Part shown: one piece after another, positions 33,099-43,017 of the stretch
How the letters are laid out: each line of letters starts with the position of its first letter
Position numbering within the stretch: position 1 is the stretch's first letter
Assembly (NCBI GenBank): GCA_001661515.1
Contig: LUVW01000011.1
Coordinates: forward strand, 134,322-198,321
Direction: 5' to 3'
DNA length: 64,000 nucleotides
DNA from: Capniomyces stellatus
Lineage: Eukaryota; Kickxellomycota; Harpellomycetes; Harpellales; Legeriomycetaceae
The notes under the pieces: model-generated
What the model was told of the DNA's origin: nothing
Databases searched by the model: none
What the model saw: only the letters and a program-made list of their open reading frames with translations
Program-made: the position numbers and the translations under genes

Positions 33099-33181
33099 TG
33101 ATTAGAGTGGGATTTGAACCCACGCCTCCGGAGAGACCGCGGCCTTAACGCGGCGCCTTAGACCAACTCGGCCATCTAACC
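33099..33181 (-). tRNA. tRNA-Leu (AAG)
   Basis: Minus strand, 83 nt, with the long variable arm of class II tRNAs. Acceptor GGTTAGA/TCTAATC has one G-U pair; anticodon stem CCGCG/CGCGG with loop TTAAGGC giving AAG; T-loop TTCAAAT. Discriminator A. No intron. Arranged head-to-tail with tRNA-Ala. Confidence 0.95.
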
Positions 33182-33189
33182 ACATTTTT

Positions 33190-33208
33190 GTCGTATATAT
33201 AATACGAC
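33190..33208. promoter_or_regulatory. Palindrome just upstream of tRNA-Leu
   Basis: Perfect 7-bp inverted repeat, GTCGTAT and ATACGAC, with a 5-bp ATATA spacer, 9 bp upstream of the tRNA-Leu 5' end. Function unknown; the AT centre could serve as an upstream TATA-like element for Pol III (inference). Confidence 0.45.
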
Positions 33209-33243
33209 CAAAAGTAATAACGAATAATATAATCAAACAGCTA

Positions 33244-33650
33244 TGTACAGTTGAGTTTTGTCCCCTTGTGGTTTTATCAACAGTATTTAGAGGTCCGATT
33301 GGATGTGTTCATTATTATTATTATTTATTTAGTTATTTATTTAGTTATTCGTCTAGTTATTGATTTAGTTATTTATTTAGTTAGTTATTGATTTAGTTAT
33401 TGATTTAGTTATTGATTTAGTTAGTTATTTATTTAGTTATTTATTTATTTAATTATTTAGTTATTTTATTTATTTAGTTAGTTGTAAGGATACGAGATTC
33501 GACTAAAAGGAGTGAATCTTTCTAGTTTTTACTTAGCAATAAAGATACAGCAACATTAAATATAGACGATCTCGAGTGAGATAGGAATTAGATAGATAGT
33601 TAAACAGATATATATGTAGGTGATTTTTATAGCCGGAAAGTCACACTACA
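33244..33650 (+). repeat. Dispersed LTR-like repeat, copy B
   Basis: Homologous to 16507-16850. The 5' block is TTTTGTCCCCTTGTGGTTTTATCA; the 3' block, at about 33490-33650, has ATTCGACTAAAAGG, CAATAAAGATA, AGACGATCTCGAGT, TATATGTAGGTGAT and CACACTACA. Between them is an expanded tetranucleotide array (see next entry) where copy A has a (CACTAT) array. It is about 60 bp upstream of tRNA-Leu (300 bp to the conserved block). Ends TGTA/TACA suit an LTR, but no target duplication is found. Confidence 0.6.
33311..33482. repeat. (TTAT/TTAG)n tetranucleotide array
   Basis: About 170 bp of TTAT, TTAG and TGAT units in changing order inside the dispersed repeat. Confidence 0.9.
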
Positions 33651-33689
33651 TTTTTTGTTGTTTCAAAAACTACCTAATACAAACACTTA

Positions 33690-33760
33690 CTGAGTGAGCT
33701 ATGAGTTGAGGATTTTGCCCCTTGTGGTTTTTAATCGATTCGTAGTAAATATGCAGTGTA
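33690..33760 (+). repeat. Partial third copy of the repeat's 5' block
   Basis: GAGTTGAGGATTTTGCCCCT followed by TGTGGTTTTTAATC resembles 33246-33275 and 16540-16565. It lies 40 bp past the end of copy B. The 3' block does not follow, so it is truncated or interrupted. Confidence 0.5.
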
Positions 33761-33863
33761 TAGTAAACGACTATTGCGATATCGGTAACATAAAGCAAGA
33801 AGAAGTGTCTATAAAATTAGGCGACCGAGGGGCCAAAAGGGGAAAATTTATTAGCAAGTATAG

Positions 33864-33892
33864 TACCATATCATATCATATCATATCATATC
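33864..33892. repeat. (CATAT)n pentanucleotide run
   Basis: About five tandem ATCAT/CATAT units. Confidence 0.85.
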
Positions 33893-35192
33893 AAATAATA
33901 TTTTATCAGTTCCAAGACATGGGATGAATTTTGATAAAGTGTTATCAGCTCAATGCGTGCCTCGTTATAAATAGTGTTATAACGGGCAGCGTTGAAAGAA
34001 AGTCGATTTTTACTTAAAAATTCTAAAAAAAATTAACGCATCAAGTGGAGTTATCATTCCATTTTGGAGGAAATAAATTAAGCAGTCAAGAGCTGTTAGC
34101 GACTAAACAGTACAACATAAAAGCTAAATTGTTTACTGATTCGCGCCGAACTCTTAGCAAAGTAAACTAAGACACACAGGAGACACAGTAGTTAAAAAAG
34201 ACTGTGATACCCAATTTCTTGATGAAGCCCAACATTTACTTTTTATGGATGTGAACTCATCACCAATAACCTTCCTCCCACCTTTACTCGGATAAATTAT
34301 TTGATTTGCGATGACAACTCGAGTGTAGTAACTTTATTTGTTAACTCTAAGAGTTATAAATCCCAAATCTACAAAGGCGAGTTTTTGGTTTCTGTTATAG
34401 ATTTTTGATTAACTTTATAAAATAATTACCAAATAACACTATATTTATTAGTAATCACTGCAAATATCCAAAAACACGAAATGTACTAATTGATAGTTTT
34501 GAGCTTTTTTTTTGATACTACCTCGTCCTAAACCGTTGATAAAGTATCAACCAAGTAAGAGGTGGGCGTTTCCAAAAACAAAAACCAAAGCACGATTCCG
34601 CTTCAATGCTAAAGTACGCATCTATACAATAGTATGCTGTAGTTGTTACTCACTCAGCTACAAAAAGGTAAAATGTGTTAATAGTAAAGCCTAACGGGTG
34701 CTAATGCAATGCTTAAGGGGAAAACCACACTGCAGCCTCGAAACCCAGAGAACTCGTGCTATGAATTGTAAAAAGATGCAAACTTTCTAGGCTTCTGGTT
34801 ATAGTGAATAATGCTTAAATTTGTAATCTCATAAGTACAAGTGGATTGGGTTTGATTCCTCTGTATAAGAATTAATAATCTTACATAAACACTTTCCTTA
34901 TATTACAAATATTGGAAACGGCACTATTGAATGTTGTGATAAATCAAGTAAAAAAATGGCATAAACGCTTAAAAATAGAACTAGTGCAAAATGTAAAATA
35001 ATATCAAGAGTTTTGTATAGTGAAAAGAAAGCAGCTCACAAAACCAGGTCGATAAAATATTTTTAATGGGGCCGATGACTGATATAACATGCAATTATCG
35101 TTGCCTTTAAATTACTAGTAAAAAGCATTCTTTCACTTACTTTATATCATTCATTAAATCATTAATCTAACAAGGCAGAATACGACCAAATC
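33893..35192. other. Intergenic upstream of the second subtilisin locus
   Basis: No supported gene or RNA. Only the final 25 bp (CATTAAATCATTAATCTAACAAGG) match the region upstream of copy 1. Confidence 0.5.
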
Positions 35193-35811
35193 ATGAAAGC
35201 CGGTGTAGTCAACATAATTGCACTGCTATTCATTGCACCTGTGATATCGGAGCGAGCGGGTGGCCCAGCAAGGATCATTTTCGACAAAGAAATGAACCGC
35301 GCCGCCTTGCCCACAACGCTAAAGACATTCAACATTGTCCTTAAAAAAACAAATAAGCTGAGCAAGCGAGGCGAAGTCCAAACGCTGCAAAGCGTGCTTG
35401 ACTCAAGCGTAAAACTCCTGAGGGACGTTATCGACGAAAGCGTTGTTGCCAACACCGTAGGCGCGGAAAAGCAGAAACTAAAAGACAAGTACGTCATTGG
35501 AGAGGAGTTTGCGGCATACACGGCCAAGATCACGATAGACGTGGCCAAGGAGATTGCCAACCAGGAGAATGTCGACTTTATTGAGGAAGACATGGACATC
35601 GTTGCCCATGCATATCAGAAACTTTCACCGTGGGGGTTGAGCCGGCTCAATATGAAGAAGAACGAAAAAGATATGCGATACTTTGAAAAAGGATTCAAGT
35701 ATTCCGAGACAGGAAAGGGAGTGACGGCGTATGTATTAGATAGCGGCATTAACGGAGCAAACTCAGAGTTTCAAGGCAGGGTAAAGGATAACGTAGGGTT
35801 TATCTCAACTG
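35193..35811 (+). pseudogene. Truncated subtilisin 5' half, copy 2, ending at an assembly gap
   Basis: This encodes the signal peptide, the whole I9 propeptide and the mature domain as far as the catalytic Asp motif VLDSG plus about 25 residues. It stops abruptly at a single N at 35812. I see no difference from copy 1 across 35173-35811 (639 nt, equal to 31504-32142), including the part where the neighbouring complete gene diverges. No His or Ser of the triad is present. It is more likely an assembly product than a real broken gene. Confidence 0.75.
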
Positions 35812-35812
35812 N
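35812..35812. other. Assembly gap (single N)
   Basis: The only ambiguous base in the window. It joins the end of the copy 2 fragment to a sequence that restarts 20 bp before the start codon of the next copy. Confidence 0.98.
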
Positions 35813-35832
35813 AGGCAGAATACGACCAAATC

Positions 35833-37122
35833 ATGAAAGCCGGTGTAGTCAACATAATTGCACTGCTATTCATTGCACCTGTGATATCGGAGCGAGCGGG
35901 TGGCCCAGCAAGGATCATTTTCGACAAAGAAATGAACCGCGCCGCCTTGCCCACAACGCTAAAGACATTCAACATTGTCCTTAAAAAAACAAATAAGCTG
36001 AGCAAGCGAGGCGAAGTCCAAACGCTGCAAAGCGTGCTTGACTCAAGCGTAAAACTCCTGAGGGACGTTATCGACGAAAGCGTTGTTGCCAACACCGTAG
36101 GCGCGGAAAAGCAGAAACTAAAAGACAAGTACGTCATTGGAGAGGAGTTTGCGGCATACACGGCCAAGATCACGATAGACGTGGCCAAGGAGATTGCCAA
36201 CCAGGAGAATGTCGACTTTATTGAGGAAGACATGGACATCGTTGCCCATGCATATCAGAAATTTTCACCGTGGGGGTTGAGCCGGCTTAACATGAAAAGG
36301 AACAAGAAAGAAATGAATGTATACGAAGACGGGTACAAGTATTCCGGAACAGGAAAGGGAGTGACGGCATACGTATTGGATAGTGGTGTTGACGTGAAAA
36401 ATCCTGAATTTCAAGGCAGAGTAACAAGTTCGGTAGACTTTATTTCGGCTAAACCAAAGCCAACTGAGGATGAAAAAGACCACGGGACTGGGGTGGCTGG
36501 AGTTATTGGAGGTTATAGAACAGGTGTTGCCAAGGGTGTCAAGTTTAAATCAGTGAAAGTGATGAATAAGATATCAGGAAATGTGAGTTCAATGGTAAAA
36601 GGACTCGAATGGATATCAAACGACTGGGCTGCAAATGGGAAAAGGCCATCAGTTATCAACATGTCGATAGGTGTGGAGAGCAAGATCAACGAATTTTTAG
36701 ACAATGCCGTAAAAAGCGTGGTCAGGTTGGGGTTGCTGCCAATAGTTGCAGCAGGAAACATCAGGTTAAATGCATGTGACACCAGCCCATCAAGTGTACC
36801 AGGTTCCCTGGTTGTTGGATCACACTCCAACAAAAACGACGAGTACTCTACTTTTTCAAACCATGGTCCATGCGTCCATCTGTTTGCTCCTGGAGAGTCG
36901 GTTGTTTATCCGTCATCCCAAAATAATAGTGGGTATGCAGTCAATCGAGGAACGTCATTGTCAGCGCCATTTGTCACTGGGTTGGCTGCACTGTACCTCG
37001 AGAGAAATCCAAAGGCAAGGCCGAGTGAAATAAAAAAGTACCTGATATCAAATGCACAGCCATCGTTGGTGAATGCGCCAGCTAGAACAACAAACCTCAT
37101 TGTATATTATCCGCCTAGCTAG
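35833..37122 (+). CDS. Secreted subtilisin-like serine protease (S8A), copy 3
   Basis: Intact ORF, 429 aa, same layout as copy 1: signal peptide, I9 propeptide, then a mature domain with Asp in VLDSG, His in DHGTGVAG, oxyanion Asn in AAGN and Ser in GTSLSAPFVTG. Bases 35813-36261 are identical to copy 1; from 36262 the two diverge, with many amino-acid changes around the catalytic Asp and in surface loops (for example VDVKNPEFQGRVTSSVDF against INGANSEFQGRVKDNVGF). The same length and the shared GTSLSAP and AAGN cores indicate a recent duplicate. Predicted secreted endopeptidase. Its true upstream region is uncertain because of the gap at 35812. Confidence 0.93.
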   Translation: MKAGVVNIIALLFIAPVISERAGGPARIIFDKEMNRAALPTTLKTFNIVLKKTNKLSKRGEVQTLQSVLDSSVKLLRDVIDESVVANTVGAEKQKLKDKYVIGEEFAAYTAKITIDVAKEIANQENVDFIEEDMDIVAHAYQKFSPWGLSRLNMKRNKKEMNVYEDGYKYSGTGKGVTAYVLDSGVDVKNPEFQGRVTSSVDFISAKPKPTEDEKDHGTGVAGVIGGYRTGVAKGVKFKSVKVMNKISGNVSSMVKGLEWISNDWAANGKRPSVINMSIGVESKINEFLDNAVKSVVRLGLLPIVAAGNIRLNACDTSPSSVPGSLVVGSHSNKNDEYSTFSNHGPCVHLFAPGESVVYPSSQNNSGYAVNRGTSLSAPFVTGLAALYLERNPKARPSEIKKYLISNAQPSLVNAPARTTNLIVYYPPS

Positions 37123-37863
37123 CTTTTAGTTGTACCAACTTTTTCATAGCTTTTTTTTTTAGCCCAACGCGCTCACATCACATATATAAAAACACATTCA
37201 TGTTCAAATAATACACTTCATTTTTAAACTCCAAGGTATACCAACAAGTAATTAAGCTATGGTGAACAACATACTGGGCAAAGTTTTATTTTGGGGCCAA
37301 GTAGTGGGCTTGGAGAAATAAAGAGTATGTGGGTTGTATTCAGCTTGGTGATTCAGCTGCCCAGCAGATTTACAATTTTAGACTATTTTTAGTGATTGAA
37401 TCATCGCTTAATTTTTTCAGCTTTTTTGATTTACACTCCAGTTCAGTTGCATGCACTTTACAATTGATTTTATTTATTTTTGAAATTTCAACGAATTGGT
37501 TATCAAGTGTTATTAATTTTACTGTTTCACCGCTGTAATATAGAATTTGCCGTTATAAATTAGCCCTAAATTACAAAGCTACAAAATTTAGAGAAATTTG
37601 GCAGTTTACTATCAGTGGTTAAAACCACCTTTTCTTTTCTTTGAATCTCAAATAACTAATCGGACTTGGTAATTGTAGCCTGTGAGATAAACTAGTTCAT
37701 AGCCATTTCTGTACATTTAACTGTATAAACTAATAATTGTCACAAATATTACCATTGTTTTCATCGAATGCTAATCAGATAAACAACAAGCACCTACTGT
37801 ATACCAGCAACATTCGACAACAATTTTATTAACAACAATTGAAAAGTAGATACCAAAAGCAAA
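37123..37863. other. Intergenic between subtilisin copy 3 and PP4c
   Basis: AT-rich; no credible gene. It contains the 3' flank of the protease and the promoter side of the phosphatase. Confidence 0.55.
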
Positions 37864-39731
37864 ATGGTGCAAAGCGACCTCGACAGGTAGCCGTTTGAAG
37901 CTAGTTATACTAATTCTATGGATAAAATGAACACGAATCGTTGCTTTGGAGCAAGTAGGATCAAATAAACTAATATAAAATTTATGCATCTGGGATTTGA
38001 CTTAGGCAAATAGAAAAGCTGTATAATTGCGAAATTATCCCTGAGGAGCAGGTGAAAGAGCTGTGCAATAAAGCAAGAGAAATTTTCATAGAAGAAAGTA
38101 ATGTGCAGAGGGTAGATGCGCCAGTGACAGTAAATGATGATTTCACACTGCTATTGCCTTTATCAAAACAGCCCTGTTGGGGTTCTAATAATTGTTGCAT
38201 TGAAAAACTACCTATAACAGACTAAAAGCCTAAATAAATCTATAATGATGCTTCATAGATCTGTGGCGATATACATGGCCAATTCTACGATCTACAGGAA
38301 TTGTTTAAAGTGGGAGGCGAATGCCCTGACACCAACTATCTATTTATGGGTAATTATACAGCAGTTATTTTTAAGGCCAAATATAATATTAAGATTGATA
38401 AAAGACAGTTGTGTGGTTATATTGGGCATAAAACAATACTAATATTCCTTGTTAAACATACGTAATTTTGTAACAGGTGACTTTGTTGATCGAGGGTTTT
38501 ATAGCGTTGAGACCTTTCTACTGTTGCTGGCGATCAAGGTTAGATATCCTGACAGAGTAACTCTGATTAGGGGGAACCACGAAAGTAGGCAAATAACCCA
38601 GGTATATGGGTTCTATGACGAATGTATGAGAAAGTATGGGTCTGCCAATGTATGGCGGTATTGCTGCGAAGTTTTTGACTATCTTAGCCTTGCTGCCATT
38701 ATTGATGACAAGATATTTTGCGTACATGGCGGGTTAAGCCCAACTATAAATACAATTGATCAGGTAATACTTATGTTACACATTTGCGTTTTTTTTTTGC
38801 TTTGGTTCTTTTTACGATTCAGTTTACATACTTTTTTATTTCCTCGTGTTCGAACAAACTTGCTATTGGCAGGACCTAGTACAACCATTCAAAGTGTGCT
38901 ATTGATGTGCATTATTTTTGTTTAGATTCGCACAATAGATAGAAAGCAAGAAGTACCTCATGAGGGTGGAATGTGCGATTTGCTTTGGTCGGACCCTGAA
39001 GGTATTTATTCTTTGTCTATACTTATGCTTTTGGATTTAGATTTACAGATCTAAATGCTGTGTATAAAGCTAATAAATATTCGTGACTAATATGATGAAA
39101 ATATGTATATCTATACAACTGTGGTTGTTTTTATTTTTCCACCATTGTTCTTATTTGCAGAAATTGATGGTTGGGGCTTGAGTCCAAGAGGAGCTGGTTA
39201 TCTTTTTGGTGGTGACATTGTAAAGTCGGTAAGCGGGCTCAAATGCCATTTTTTCCTTTTTTCTTCTTTTTTTTCTTTGATTTTGGAACCAGTTTAGGCC
39301 TTCATTTTTTTTAAATTTTTTCTTTTGCTTAAACCAGTTGTCGAATTGGCCGTGACTAACTTTCTAACTATTTCGACCATAGTTTTTGCACGCCAATGGT
39401 CTTGAGCTTATTGCAAGAGCACATCAACTTGTTATGGAAGGGTATAAGCTGATGTTTGACAATACGTGCGCAACTGTTTGGTCAGCTCCAAATTACTGCT
39501 ATAGGTATGCATAGCCAATTATGTACTTTATAATAACAAGTGATTCACTATATATACGCCAATTTACCGATATTTACTATTGTTTGCGATTGATTTGGTA
39601 GGTGTGGCAATGTAGCTGCAATTCTTGAGTTCAACGAAAATCTTTCACAGCAATATAAAAAGTTTGATGCTGCTCCCCACGAAGCACGTGGAGTGCCTAC
39701 CAAGAAGCCAACACCAGATTACTTTTTATAG
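37864..39731 (+). CDS. PPH3: Serine/threonine protein phosphatase PP4 catalytic subunit (Pph3)
   Basis: Eight exons: 37864..37886, 38006..38129, 38259..38349, 38477..38763, 38926..39001, 39161..39228, 39383..39504, 39602..39731; 921 nt, 306 aa, GT-AG throughout with matching phases. The first exon codes only MVQSDLD plus part of an Arg. Metal-binding PPP motifs are all present: GDIHGQ, GDFVDRG, RGNHES and HGGLSP. The stretch [13 protein letters not shown] and the KARGVP-like [18 protein letters not shown]-terminus mark PP4 rather than PP2A or PP6. The terminal Leu after DYF is the carboxymethylation site (family knowledge). PP4 acts with R2/R3 subunits in DNA-damage checkpoint recovery and nutrient signalling. 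Length equals human PP4c to within one residue. Confidence 0.96.
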
Positions 39732-40068
39732 CTCTTTATCTTTTATTTTGTTATACAATTTCATTTATTATAGTTTTACTTTTAGCTGCTATTGTTACTG
39801 TTATTATCGCCTACAGAGTATTTTATTCCAACTTCCGACCCAACCTAAATCAACCATTTTTTTAATTTGATCTACCGATAATTTATTCACCATTACCTGC
39901 ATTCTCTTTAATGTTATTCTTCTAGTTTTTATTTCTACTTGATGTTAATAAAATGTGATACGTTGTGATAGATGAAAATGATAAATTTATAAGAACCAAA
40001 AATGTGTTGGTGCCGATGCAGGCACTGAGGCTGGTGTTACTTTTTCAGTACAAATGACCCGCGATGGA
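39732..40068. other. Convergent 3' region between PP4c and GH16
   Basis: AT-rich 337 bp with the two genes' 3' ends facing each other. AATAAA-like motifs near 39948 could serve the phosphatase. No gene. Confidence 0.6.
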
Positions 40069-41320
40069 TCAGCAGTATGGCGTAATCCTGATCCATTTGA
40101 TATAAGCAGCCTTGGGCCCAGAGTTCCAATCAGCTATACCTGCCCAGCCCGCCGTGTTAGTGCCGTCCCAAACCCCAAACCTTATTTTGCTCGCCTCGTA
40201 CGGAAATGTTGCGTCATTATTCCTCTTCAACGTTCTCACTGTTTCTCCGTTAATACCCCATCTACATTTCAAACAGGAAAAATCACATCAACAGTTAAAT
40301 AAAAATCACACACACTAGTAACGTCTAAAACCCAACACAATTTCAAGCTATGTTTTTAAAAAAAAAATTAAGAAAAAAAATGTTAAGGAGGCCATAGTGA
40401 AAGGAAGACATTGAAATATCAGAAGTGTAGCGAGTTGAACTTACGTGACAGCATCAAGTCCTAGCTCCAAGGAATAAGTATGGTAGTTGATGGACAAATC
40501 CGAGACTTGGTTATTAAAAGGGGTATGGTATCCAGGCGACTCCTCTACCCGTTGAGCTTTAACAAAGTACATACTTTGAAAGGAGTGTACGTCTTTTCCA
40601 ACAAATTCAATATCGATTTCATCAGAGGGAGGTGGTCCAGCCAACTAAATTTAGCACAGCACAATTGTTAATCTGGTTGAGCTAATTCTAGGTGCCAGAA
40701 AATTAAATAGAAATAAAGCTCAATTGGTAAAACTGAAATGGTATACTTACCACCAATGCTGTAACAGCACCTGCGCCTGAAGCCATCCTCATACGTGCTT
40801 CGATCTTTCCTGTTTTGATAGACAATGGATAGCTTAGAGTAGTTCCACAGTCCTTTGTCAATTCCATTCGTAATCCTTCAGACGTAAGGTTCAAGTTTCC
40901 GGGACACCACTCAGCCTTCAGATAGTTTAAGGATTCTGGCTTTGTAAAGTCAATAGTTATATCATCACACGTGTAGTTTTCGGCTGACATATACTCTTGT
41001 TTAACCGCATTAACTGAAGCTCCCGGAACTTCGTTTGGTATAGAGTTGGGAAGCGGGATATCGACTCTTCGCCCAAGATACGCAGAGTAAACTATTTGAA
41101 TTATTTATAATTGCAAGAATTAAACGCCAGTTAATTTTCAGTGCGATTAGTTGTATCCATTCAGCCTTTTCGCCAAATAAAACCAGTTAAAAGAGACAAA
41201 GAAGGCGAAAATGCATTGAATAGCACAGTATGATATCAAAAAAAGCGACTTACTTGACATGAAGCTCAATACCAAAATCAGAGTACATTTTAAAAAGCCG
41301 ATTGTTAAAATAGCAAGCAT
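40069..41320 (-). CDS. Glycoside hydrolase family 16, Crh-like cell-wall enzyme
   Basis: Four exons: 41320..41254, 41091..40751, 40644..40445, 40261..40069; 801 nt, 266 aa, GT-AG with matching phases. The N-terminus (MLAILTIGFLKCTLILVLSF) is a likely signal sequence. The catalytic GH16 motif DEIDIEF is present, with the two Glu residues acting as nucleophile and acid/base. Upstream are TGKIEARMRMASGAGAVTAL and downstream WGINGETVRTL and WAGIADWNSGPKAAY, matching Crh-type chitin-beta-glucan transglycosylases. Cysteines YTCDD, WCPGN, KDCGTT and the terminal YC suit a secreted fold. The protein ends soon after the catalytic domain, with no Ser/Thr stalk or GPI tail, so it is likely soluble or wall-trapped. 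Crh versus plain beta-glucanase activity is not settled by sequence. Confidence 0.9.
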
Positions 41321-43017
41321 TTTAAAAACGTTATTTCAACAATTATATAAACGTGTTTTATCGCAAATGCAGCGTTTCTCCTTTTGAATTTGAGTTGGAA
41401 TTTCAATTTGAGTTGGTATTTGAATTTGAATTTGAGTTGGTATTTGAATTAGAATATGTTTGTTTATCAAGTCTTCTAAACTAGCTTCTCTTAAATACTT
41501 TCATAGAGCTGAACTATATCCTTTGATGGTTAAGGTTCTTGATGCCCTTTTCTTTCTTTCTATCTTTCTTTTTTTTCGATGTTTATTCTTGGAGTTGTAT
41601 GAGCAATTGGCCTTTACTTTAATATATTAATTGGATTGCAAAGCGTTCACAGTCGCGCTCATAACATAATATACGTAGCTTTAACCATTTGACTTTCTGA
41701 ATTAAGCGTTGTGAAAACTTTGCATCTATTTTGATATTTACCTTTTTGAGTTCTCAAGCTTTTTTCTCAAATTCAACCTCCGTAAATTATCGAGCATTGC
41801 TTTAGCGCACCAATAACAACCAAGATTCTACGAAAAATATGTTACGCCAATTAGCGCATATAGTTTAGTTGAAGTTGGCAAATTTACAACTTTGTGTCTA
41901 TAAATCAACACCAAAACGACCTTTGTTATAAAATTCGCTGAAAAGGGTAACTGATAATAACACCTACTCACGCTATTTTAACAACTATTTGCTATTGACC
42001 CTCTTAGTAAAACTGGCCGCTTATAGGCTTTAACGCTTTGTCTTTTTTTTTCTTCTTCATTCACTATTTTCTATAGACAAAAGCAACAGGCCAATAGAAA
42101 TACAAAGAGTAAAGCTCTATGTAACACTTTATTTTCCCGGCTTTAAAAAATATCGTACGTGACTAAACCGCTTTATTCCCAGTTTGTCACCAAAATACAA
42201 ACTTTTATTGCTATTGGGATAAAGTTTATTTTTATTATTGAAGTGAAATAAACTTTTTCAACAGTTGAACCTAATTTTGTGTGAACTTTTGTAAAAAAAA
42301 GCCTGGTTAAAAGTGAGAAACTCTTGGCCAACTTGGTCAACTATTAGAGAATGAACGGAACAATCGCGTACAAATACACACTACTATATAAACGGCTCCT
42401 TGCGCAACAATTCAGACAAAATAAAGCTGACTATATTCTCCCACTACCACTTAGTTCGAACATTAAATCTCAGAGCAACTTGACAAGAAATGAATCGAAC
42501 CAATTGACTCATTAAAAATGTTTGTTTGTGTGCAATGGCCGTAATAACCAACAACACAAACACACAAACTGCAGCGGGTCTGCACCATTTTTAAGTATCA
42601 AAAGTTGTGACTCACTGCATAAAAGCACCAACCAGCCCTATCCCAAAACCACAACAAGTAAATGTATATTGGATGGCTTTAAAGTTGTAAAACCTGCTAA
42701 ACCCTGCTAAAACAAGGCGAAAATGTGATACAGTATGATATGTCTAGTTTCTATAAAACTGGATTGTTTTTAAACCAAATACAAAGTACAATCTTCAAAA
42801 AGTATAATCCGAATATGCTAAAACAAATATAAAAAAGCCAAAACGTTTGTCGTATACAGTGGCGTTGCCTCGGTTTGCTACAACAAAGACTTGTCTAGCT
42901 CAGCCCATATTCCAAGTACTATAAACCAATCCCAGTTTAAAAATATTGCGCATTAGTTTGCTGAACTACATAAATACACCTCATCACTATTTCTCTAGTA
43001 GAAGATTCACAATTTTA
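41321..43017. other. Intergenic between GH16 and EMC4
   Basis: GH16 promoter region plus about 1.5 kb of AT-rich sequence. Apart from the minisatellite at 41383-41456, no gene or RNA is seen; short ORFs such as 42522-42710 lack protein-like features. Confidence 0.55.
41383..41456. repeat. Minisatellite (TTTGAATTTGAGTTGGTA)n
   Basis: About three to four imperfect 18-bp units with internal TTTGAA hexamers, 63 bp upstream of the GH16 start codon. Confidence 0.8.

Noticed and set aside
33864..33892. CRISPR-like or direct-repeat array from the CATAT and TTAT/TTAG runs
   Set aside because: They are simple microsatellites without unique spacers, in a eukaryotic genome.
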